Source: Moraxella caviae (GTDB taxonomy: Bacteria > Pseudomonadota > Gammaproteobacteria > Pseudomonadales > Moraxellaceae). From it: a DNA stretch of 20,297 nt. The DNA lies in contig NZ_MUXU01000058.1 of assembly GCF_002014985.1 (NCBI RefSeq), positions 1-20,297 of the forward strand. The letters are read 5' to 3'. The position numbers were made by a program, and so were the translations under genes. Positions 14,474-20,297 of this stretch are shown piece by piece (the stretch's first letter is position 1; every line of letters begins with the position of its first letter). The notes under the pieces were generated by a model. It ran no database searches. It was given only the letters and a program-made list of their open reading frames with translations, and was not told the DNA's origin.

Positions 14474-16318
14474 TTACATAAAATCTTGATATTTATCAGT
14501 TAGGTATTGCAAGATGGAATTATTGACTTTTTTACCTTGTTGATACAAGTCTGTTTTTCTAAAAGTATTATTCCAAACGTGCATTGCATACATATTGTCA
14601 GCCAAAGTACTCTCATCAAAATTCTGGTCTAGCAGCATTCTTCTGGTTTGAATGGCATTTAATCCATAAAAATTGTAGTAAGGTTTGGCAAATTTATCCA
14701 AACCAAAGTACATCAAGGCTTTGGTTAATCCTGTCGGACCACTGGCTTCACCCCAAAGCGTATGCTCACGCCCCAAACCTTTTTGAATACGGGTCTGTTT
14801 GCGTTCAATGTCTTGAGCGGTATCCCAAGGCAGAATCTGGTTTGGATTTTGACTCATAAACTCCATCAACTCCACCAAATGGTTGTGAGAAGGGAATTTT
14901 AACACCGCATTGGCAACCGCGTGACCTTCATAGCCAAATACATAATCTTCAGTAAAATCAAACGGTTTTAAGCAGATTTCGTCCATATCTACCCAATATC
15001 CGCTTTTTAATGCAATCATTTTCCATCTAAACCAGTCTGAAAAATGAGCGGGAGAACCGTGGGAATAGAAAATGTCTTTTTCAGGCAGAATTTCATTGCC
15101 GTCTTTGACGATTACGCCTTTAGGAATGTTTTTCAAATCCTGATAGCAGTAGAGATGAACTTCGTGTCCGTGATACAGATAAGAAGCCAAGCAAAGCTGT
15201 TGAACGATGCCCAAATCTTTGCCAATCCATAAAGATTGAATGGTGTCTTTCACAACAGGTTTGACTGCTGTATCGGTTTGTTTGTGCTGCAGATAATCAA
15301 ACCAAGAAGAGAATCTTAATACATCTAACTCTTCTAGTTTTGAGCGGTTTGAGACAAACATATCTTTGGCTTCTTCATTCAGATTTTGAGAGAGTTTCTC
15401 GTGAATCAGAATGTTTAGCGGTTTGTTATTATCCGTACGGCTGTTTCTTAGTGCCGCAGTTACTGTATTTTCAGACTGAATCCATTTTTCTCTATACAAA
15501 TCCCAATACTTAATGGTTGCGTCATTGTCATTCAAACACTGGCTGATTTTAGCCAACTGTGCCAATGAAGAATATGGCGACTGGACGCTTGGGTTTGGCA
15601 GTTTTTGCTGATGATAAGCCAATACGTCTTCATAAAGACCAAGGCTTTGTTTCAGATAAATAACGTGGTGTTCATTATTTTTATTTTTACCGAATTTATT
15701 GTAATAGTTTTCATAATAAGGATAAGCTGTATCAAAATCAAAGTTTTGACACATTGTAACCGCCAAATATCGGTGTGCTAATTCCAGTTCAGGGAATTGT
15801 TCCACAAACTGCTCGGCATATTTGATGGCTCTGTCAATCTGATTATCGCCTTTTAAGCTGGTAATCAGCAAAGCGTAGGACACCGGCAGATTCGGGAATG
15901 CTTGGAATAATTTTTCTGCATATTCTGCTGCCAATTTCCAATCTTGCTCGTATTGGTATACGTGAACCAATCCTTCCAAACCGCGATGGTCTTCAGGGGA
16001 AAGTTTTTGCCACAAATGAAATTCATTTCGTGCTTCGGTGTAGTGAGATAAGTTTTTATAAGCGTGTCCTGCCCACCAGTAACTGTGGTACAAATCAGGG
16101 AAAAATTCTCGGAACTTGTAAGAACGTGAGATAACTTCTTCCCAACGCCCCTGCTGCTGGGCTACATTTACCATACCTTCCCAACCGTGATGAAGCTGCG
16201 GCAATCGCTCTTGCATCAATTTAAATTGTTCTTCAGCTTTATCATATTGGTTGAGATTTTTGTAAGCCTGACCAGCCCACCAATACCCCTGCCACATATC
16301 GGGTTGCAGCTGCTGCAA
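14474..16318 (-). CDS. TPR-repeat plus GT32-type (DXD) glycosyltransferase, C-terminal part of a phase-variable gene
   Basis: The 614 codons counted from TTG at 16318 contain TPR-like repeats up to about residue 330, including the near-identical blocks YWWAGQAYKNLNQYDKAEEQF (split here: YWWAGQAYKNL at 12-22) and YWWAGHAYKNLSHYTEA (80-96). A glycosyltransferase domain of the DXD sugar-binding (GT32-like) type follows: QSLWIG (361-366), HFSDWFRWKMIALKSGYWVDMDE (425-447; DXD at 444-446), GPTG (527-530) and MHVWNN (579-584). It should transfer a sugar from a nucleotide donor to a polysaccharide or lipid carrier in the cytoplasm; sugar unknown. TTG is not a convincing start: no ribosome binding site is seen. 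One extra G in the tract at 16339-16346 joins it seamlessly to the upstream frame, giving one 945-residue protein. In the present G8 state it is not expected to be made. Confidence 0.85.
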   Translation of the reverse strand: MQQLQPDMWQGYWWAGQAYKNLNQYDKAEEQFKLMQERLPQLHHGWEGMVNVAQQQGRWEEVISRSYKFREFFPDLYHSYWWAGHAYKNLSHYTEARNEFHLWQKLSPEDHRGLEGLVHVYQYEQDWKLAAEYAEKLFQAFPNLPVSYALLITSLKGDNQIDRAIKYAEQFVEQFPELELAHRYLAVTMCQNFDFDTAYPYYENYYNKFGKNKNNEHHVIYLKQSLGLYEDVLAYHQQKLPNPSVQSPYSSLAQLAKISQCLNDNDATIKYWDLYREKWIQSENTVTAALRNSRTDNNKPLNILIHEKLSQNLNEEAKDMFVSNRSKLEELDVLRFSSWFDYLQHKQTDTAVKPVVKDTIQSLWIGKDLGIVQQLCLASYLYHGHEVHLYCYQDLKNIPKGVIVKDGNEILPEKDIFYSHGSPAHFSDWFRWKMIALKSGYWVDMDEICLKPFDFTEDYVFGYEGHAVANAVLKFPSHNHLVELMEFMSQNPNQILPWDTAQDIERKQTRIQKGLGREHTLWGEASGPTGLTKALMYFGLDKFAKPYYNFYGLNAIQTRRMLLDQNFDESTLADNMYAMHVWNNTFRKTDLYQQGKKVNNSILQYLTDKYQDFM

Positions 16319-16335
16319 CTGCAGAGAGTATAGAA

Positions 16336-17310
16336 CTACCCCCCCCAGTTTCTATTTTGGTTGGCAAGCTCTGCAGCACGTTTCACTTCCTGCAAAGACA
16401 TTGAAGTAGGTGAAAAAGCAGCTGTCTGCATCGCTTGCTCGGTTTCCACCAATACACAAACCGAACGACTTTCTACCTTGAGTTGTTTATTTAATTTGGC
16501 AGTAAAAATTTTATTGTTATACGCCAGTGAAACATACAAATCATATACACCAAATTCAAACTGCCGGGTTTCAATGCCTTTTAAGCCAAGCGTGGCAAAA
16601 TAGCTTGCATTATAGCCGTCTGCAGATTTGCCGATTTTTGCACCGAGATGGCTTTTGCGGATTTGACCCAGTTCAAAAACATATTGCTTTTTGATGATGT
16701 GTTTTTGGGCAATCAGGTAGTATTTTCCCTGCTTGAAATTGCTCAGCGGTACATCAGGGACGATAAATTCCCCCTCAAGATGGAAAACTGTTCCTTGTAC
16801 CCACGAGTTTTCTACGCTGATGTGGCTGCCTGCCGGCACGTCAATGCCGAAAATATCTTTTTTCGCCAGATAAACTTTGTCGCTTTCCGCAAACAGGCGG
16901 TATTCACAAAACTCATCTGCCGAATGCTTATCCAAATCCCGCTCTGCCATCACCAAGCTGACATAGTTGCGGATATTACTGTCGGACGATACCGAAATTT
17001 GGATTTCGTACAATCCGTCTTCCAAAAATCCGACATCAATACCTTTAAAACCTGTCGTTGCCGTACCTGCAGCAGTGTAGTTGTAGGTTTTTCCGTTGTG
17101 GGTTTGATTTGCCAGCTCGGGTTTTGGCACTGTACCCAAGCCAAATTCCACTTCATCATCGTTAAGCAGGTTTCTGAATTTGATGTGCTTATGCAGATAG
17201 CGGTAATTTGGCGCGTCATAGCCTTGCAAATAAGCAAGCCCTTCAATGAAAAATGTTGTGTTGTGAATCCAGATTTTTTCAATGTGGTTCACTGGAATGT
17301 TATGGTTCAT
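16336..17310 (-). CDS. Two-repeat domain protein, N-terminal part of the phase-variable TPR-glycosyltransferase
   Basis: The ATG at 17310 opens 324 codons that end NRNWGG followed by TAG at 16336-16338, just after a G8 run. Residues ~9-270 hold two related segments. The first begins FFIEGLAYLQGYDAPNYRYL and ends FKGIDVGFLEDGLYEIQISV; the second begins FHLEGEF and ends LKGIETRQFEFGVYDLYVSL. Both align over their whole length with residues ~296-575 of the hydrolase at 12575-14314. The last ~20 residues (EVKRAAELANQNRNW) are the start of a TPR repeat that continues in the next frame. As sequenced, only this truncated protein would be made. It follows the GT4 gene by 13 bases. Function of the two-repeat domain is unknown; its company suggests binding or positioning of a polysaccharide. 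Confidence 0.75.
   Translation of the reverse strand: MNHNIPVNHIEKIWIHNTTFFIEGLAYLQGYDAPNYRYLHKHIKFRNLLNDDEVEFGLGTVPKPELANQTHNGKTYNYTAAGTATTGFKGIDVGFLEDGLYEIQISVSSDSNIRNYVSLVMAERDLDKHSADEFCEYRLFAESDKVYLAKKDIFGIDVPAGSHISVENSWVQGTVFHLEGEFIVPDVPLSNFKQGKYYLIAQKHIIKKQYVFELGQIRKSHLGAKIGKSADGYNASYFATLGLKGIETRQFEFGVYDLYVSLAYNNKIFTAKLNKQLKVESRSVCVLVETEQAMQTAAFSPTSMSLQEVKRAAELANQNRNWGG
16339..16346 (-). repeat. Poly-G (G8, minus strand) tract, probable phase-variation switch
   Basis: Eight C on the plus strand, G8 in the coding strand, inside TGG GGG GGG TAG. G9 (or G6) removes the stop and joins the N-terminal domain to the TPR-glycosyltransferase frame. Coding-region G/C runs of this length are typical slipped-strand switches in Neisseria and Moraxella. 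Confidence 0.85.
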
Positions 17311-17323
17311 AATTTCACTCTCT

Positions 17324-18778
17324 TTATTTACATAAAGTTAAGTCATTTTTTAGTTGATTTTCATAAAAAATTCGGCTCATTTTCTCCGCCTTTCTCTTGC
17401 GTGCTTGCAACTTGCAATTTTTCCACATAGAGAGTACGTTATGCACCGAATACTCTTCAGCTGTTTTGATGGCAGCCTGTCTCATTTTTTCCAATTCTTC
17501 ATCAGGCAAGGAAGAAGCCATTAATACCACTTCTTTTAACTGGTCTATATTGCCGGGCTCCACCAACCAGCCGTTTTGGCCATGCGTAATGACATCGCTA
17601 GGTCCGAAATCGATATTATATGCTATCGGAATACATCCAGCTGCCATTGCTTCTAATAATGCCACTGGCAACCCCTCGGAAATACTTGTTAGCATATAAA
17701 AGCTAAACTCTCTTAATTTACTGAACACATCCGAACAATGGCCATGGAAAACAGTTACGCTACTATAGTTGCTGGCGGCATTTTGCAAACTCTCCAACTG
17801 GCTGCCATTGCCCAAAAAATGCAACTCCAAAATCTCTTTACTACTGCTTTGAGCAACTCCAACAGCCTGAACTGCATGATGAGTCGCTTAATCCCTTCCA
17901 ATCGAGATGCAACAACGAAAGACCTAGGCTTTCTAACAATACTTTTATCACTTACAAATGCCTGTGGAGGCAGTGCATGCGGAACATGAGCGAATCCAGA
18001 ATACTCGGGAAACATTAGCTGTGCCGAATAGCATTGAGAGAATGTTGGAAAAACAAATAAATCAAATCTATCCAAACGAGAAAAAACAAATTCAGCATAA
18101 GGCAATACTTGATTCTTGCCATTGCAATGGGTTCCGTGAAAATAATGTATGATACTTACGTTTCTTCTGTGATAATCCGTCAAAAAACGAGCCTCATGGT
18201 CATTATCAACAATAATATCTACATAGTCGTCATTGAAAATTGTATCCAGCCAAGCGTGATAAAACGGCCAAGCCCAAGAAAATACACGTTCGGGATTGCC
18301 TTGTTTATCACAAACAATAATGCAGCGTTCACCCTTTCTTCTATTATCAATTACAGCAACTGTTCCATCAGCTCTTAAATGATTTACCTGAGCCCACCCC
18401 TGTAAATTTTCATCCTTAATAAGCTGTCTTAATACCAGCCCATCTTCAATATCCTGTGTTACATTTTCTGAATTGCGGGGGGGGGGAGCCTATTTTTGCA
18501 AACTTGTGATGCTTGGGGTCAAAAGATACACCGCCACACGACAGGCTGTTTTCTCTCAGCCAGTCATACAGATTGATCACAGTTACCCCATTACGCAAAC
18601 CATCTCTTTCTTTGAGGTGTTGGTGAATTTGCTTGGGAAACTCTCTATCTCGAAACGTTAAAATTTTTACTGGCTCCGCAGATATGCTAGATATTTGAGC
18701 ACTTCTATTTAATAAAGCGGTTGTCAAGCCGCCATAGCCGATAGGAATACAACCTGTTAATACATAATTTTTTACCAT
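17324..18778 (-). pseudogene. GT4-family glycosyltransferase, interrupted by a C10 tract and a second frameshift
   Basis: Three minus-strand pieces make one glycosyltransferase of about 484 residues. Piece 1 starts at ATG 18778 (AAAGGTGAG just upstream; the frame is open from 18796) with MVKNYVLTGCIPIGYGGLTT, a GT-B N-terminal Rossmann segment, and runs into C10 at 18477-18486. In frame C9 it continues SPPRNSENVTQDIEDG ... RADGTVAVIDNRRKGERC ... YHRRNVSIIHYFHGTHC, similar to TagE/TarM-like GT4 enzymes. Piece 2 breaks at about 17877-17885, where CTCATCATGCA probably lost one C from CTCCATCATGCA (Leu-His-His-Ala). Piece 3 continues ELHFLGNGSQLESLQNAASN and has the E-x7-E motif SEGLPVALLEAMAAGCIPI of the donor-binding domain. 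It lies 26 bases after the GT2 gene. The first lesion is a plausible phase switch, the second a fixed mutation or an assembly error. Confidence 0.8.
18477..18486 (-). repeat. Poly-C (C10, minus strand) tract, probable phase-variation switch
   Basis: Ten G on the plus strand inside the GT4 coding region. In the current register the minus strand reads TCC CCC CCC CCG CAA and stops 8 codons later. Losing one C gives TCC CCC CCC CGC AAT and a long continuous frame into conserved glycosyltransferase sequence. Confidence 0.85.
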
Positions 18779-18804
18779 AATCTCACCTTTTTGCATTACA
18801 GCCC

Positions 18805-19839
18805 TTAAATCCGCTGCTTTTGTTTTTGCTCATCTTGGAATATTTGCGACAAGATGTCAGCGGTGTACATAAATTTCTCTTTATCACCATCGCACAATGC
18901 GTCCAAGCAGGCTCGGTTCAGGCTTGCCGGTACAAGGCGGTGATAGATGTAGTGATAATGTTTTTGGATAAATTCTTTTGCGGTTTCGTAAATTTCGTCT
19001 TTTTCCGCTTGTGAATAAAAAACAAACTCACGCAGATAAATCAGTAAGTCGTGATTCATATAAAAAGCAATTTGGTATGCTTTGCGAATCTCTGGAATAT
19101 ACCGCCATAGATTGTTAATGGCGGTCATTCGCCCTTGGAAGTTGGCAACTGATTTGGAAGTGGTGATACTGGTTTCGCTTCCATACACCAACCACACATA
19201 GACACGTTCGTCAATCAAGCCGATGCGTTCTAGTTTGGAATACAGTTTGGCGGTAAACAACTTGTCTTCGTATAAACCTGTTTCAAAATAAATGTCGTGT
19301 TTTTTTAAGGCTTCTACACGGTACAGTTTATTGGTGGACAAGGTGTCATCAAACTGAGACAGGCGGTTTTCAAGCGTGCTAATCCGCTTGGTACGATACA
19401 AACTTCTGAACCATTCACTTTCTATACCTGTTTCGGCATTTTTACGCACGGTTACGCCCGATACGCAATCTAAATCGTGTGCCAACGCATAATCCATTAG
19501 GCTGGATAGTGCGTTTGGATAAATCAAATCGTCTGAATCCAAGAAAAAAATATATTCACCCAAGGCGTTTTCAATACCGAAGTTGCGGGTTAGTCCCAGC
19601 CCTTCGTTATCTTTATAAAAATAGCGAAAACGCGAATCATTAAATGATTTTACGATGTCTTCTACCCTAACTTCGTGTCCATCGTCCACTACCATCACAT
19701 CAAGATTGCGATAAATAGATGCTTGGATTGATTTGAGTGTTGCAGGCAGCGTTTCGCGTGAATTATAACAAGGTACCAAGATAGAAATGGTCGGCAAATC
19801 ACGGCTGCTTTTGTAAAATAAGTTGCGTAAAATTTTCAT
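18805..19839 (-). CDS. GT2-family (GT-A fold) glycosyltransferase
   Basis: A 344-residue inverting glycosyltransferase of the GT2 type. It starts with the usual TISILVPCYNSRETLPATLKS (split: TISILVPCYNS at 17-27), then VMVVDDG (48-54; first Asp pair of the nucleotide site), NEGLGLTRNFGIENALGEYI, the metal-binding FLDSDD (99-104) and the later ETGLYEDKLF (186-195, Glu-Asp catalytic-base region). The C-terminal ~130 residues are helical and species-variable. No membrane segments are seen. TAAGGAGG precedes the ATG at an ideal distance. It is 12 bases after the preceding GT4 gene, in the same operon. Role: addition of a sugar during synthesis of a capsule, lipooligosaccharide or related glycan; the sugar cannot be told. 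Confidence 0.9.
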   Translation of the reverse strand: MKILRNLFYKSSRDLPTISILVPCYNSRETLPATLKSIQASIYRNLDVMVVDDGHEVRVEDIVKSFNDSRFRYFYKDNEGLGLTRNFGIENALGEYIFFLDSDDLIYPNALSSLMDYALAHDLDCVSGVTVRKNAETGIESEWFRSLYRTKRISTLENRLSQFDDTLSTNKLYRVEALKKHDIYFETGLYEDKLFTAKLYSKLERIGLIDERVYVWLVYGSETSITTSKSVANFQGRMTAINNLWRYIPEIRKAYQIAFYMNHDLLIYLREFVFYSQAEKDEIYETAKEFIQKHYHYIYHRLVPASLNRACLDALCDGDKEKFMYTADILSQIFQDEQKQKQRI

Positions 19840-19851
19840 TGCAAAGCCTCC

Positions 19852-20297
19852 TTACAGCTCGTCTAATTCGCCAATCAGTTTATCCCACTCGGCAAACACT
19901 CTTTGATTAGAAAAACGTTCAAACATTGCTTTGACATTTGTCTGCTCAATATGGCTGGCTTGTTTGACAGCGGCAACAACTCCTTGGTAATCGCCATAAG
20001 GCAATAAGAAGCCAGTTTGTCCGTGAGCCACCAAATCTTTGGCTGCGGTAAATGAATCAAACACGATAACAGGCTTACCACAGGCGTAAGCCTCAAGCAA
20101 CACTAATGGGAAGCCTTCGGATTTGCTCATTAAAAGCAAGGAATCGTTGCGGCTGAAGATTTTTTGTTTGTCGCTTTCAAAGCCGTGTACCAGCAAAATA
20201 TCTTCCAAGCCATTGTCGGCAACTGCCTGCACAAAGTCGGATTTCAATGCACCATCGCCGTAGATATTGACTGTAATATTTTCGGCTATTTTCAAAA
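19852..20297 (-). CDS. GT4-family glycosyltransferase, C-terminal part (5' end outside window)
   Basis: The frame is open to the window edge, so the gene begins beyond 20297; the TTG at 20295 is not its start. The visible ~147 residues form the second Rossmann domain of a GT-B retaining glycosyltransferase: ITVNIYGDGALKSDF, ILLVHGFESDK, then the donor-phosphate site SKSEGFPLVLLEAYACGKPV with the E-x7-E motif, and the helix AKDLVAHGQTGFLLPYGD. It is the first visible gene of the operon and ends 12 bases before the GT2 gene. Confidence 0.88.
   Translation of the reverse strand, partial: LKIAENITVNIYGDGALKSDFVQAVADNGLEDILLVHGFESDKQKIFSRNDSLLLMSKSEGFPLVLLEAYACGKPVIVFDSFTAAKDLVAHGQTGFLLPYGDYQGVVAAVKQASHIEQTNVKAMFERFSNQRVFAEWDKLIGELDEL

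Noticed and set aside
16300..16318. TTG at 16318 as an independent start of the TPR-glycosyltransferase
   Set aside because: No Shine-Dalgarno at proper distance, and the TPR repeat begins upstream of this codon in the frame reached through the G tract.
16648..17430. Plus-strand open frame of 260 codons
   Set aside because: Antisense to the two-repeat domain gene, whose homology to the hydrolase C-terminus proves the minus-strand frame; the plus product is Phe/Cys-rich shadow sequence.
1..20297. CRISPR arrays, tRNA or rRNA genes
   Set aside because: No regularly spaced direct repeats and no tRNA- or rRNA-like sequence were seen on either strand.

Overview
The window looks like a chromosomal segment of a member of the Moraxellaceae, most likely Moraxella. 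This rests on the tig-clpP-clpX order, the sequence style of the housekeeping proteins and an IS1595-type transposase. It is a judgement from memory of these families, not from a database search. The left half (about 0.7-10.1 kb) is ordinary housekeeping DNA. The right half (about 10.2-20.3 kb) is an accessory surface-polysaccharide region that carries Neisseria-type DNA uptake sequences, so at least part of it was probably acquired from Neisseriaceae.

Layout. At 1-433 lies the 5' part of an IS1595-family (IS1016-like) element on the minus strand, abutting a short broken reading frame. At 702-1244 is a plus-strand acyl-CoA thioesterase-like gene with its own terminator. Then, all on the minus strand, come clpX, clpP and tig (protein quality control), rdgB (dITP/XTP pyrophosphatase), a degenerate UDP-glucose dehydrogenase-like gene, pgi, galU and galE. 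The galE-galU-pgi-ugd grouping supplies nucleotide sugars and resembles the conserved flank of Acinetobacter capsule loci. The ugd-like protein lacks the catalytic Cys, Lys and Asn. GalE has Cys at the position that controls use of N-acetylated sugars, and its sequence looks neisserial.

From 11.2 kb onward come a DUF1016/YhcG nuclease gene broken by one amber codon, a plus-strand 579-aa alpha/beta-hydrolase (probable O-acetyltransferase) with a two-repeat C-terminal domain, and a converging minus-strand operon. Transcription order in that operon is GT4 glycosyltransferase (cut by the window edge), GT2 glycosyltransferase, a second GT4 gene, then a protein with the same two-repeat domain followed by TPR repeats and a GT32/DXD glycosyltransferase. 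Genes are 12-26 bp apart and the operon ends at a strong hairpin terminator made of DUS-like sequence.

The most interesting point is that two of the operon's glycosyltransferases are interrupted at long homopolymers inside the coding region: G8 at 16339-16346 and C10 at 18477-18486 (minus-strand reading). Both are out of frame in this sequence. In each case a one-base change restores a convincing continuous protein, and for the first it restores an uninterrupted TPR repeat. This is the signature of slipped-strand phase variation. Together with the acetyltransferase-like hydrolase that shares a domain with the operon's last protein, the locus looks like a phase-variable, possibly O-acetylated surface glycan system of neisserial origin. 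The shared two-repeat domain is one I do not recognise.
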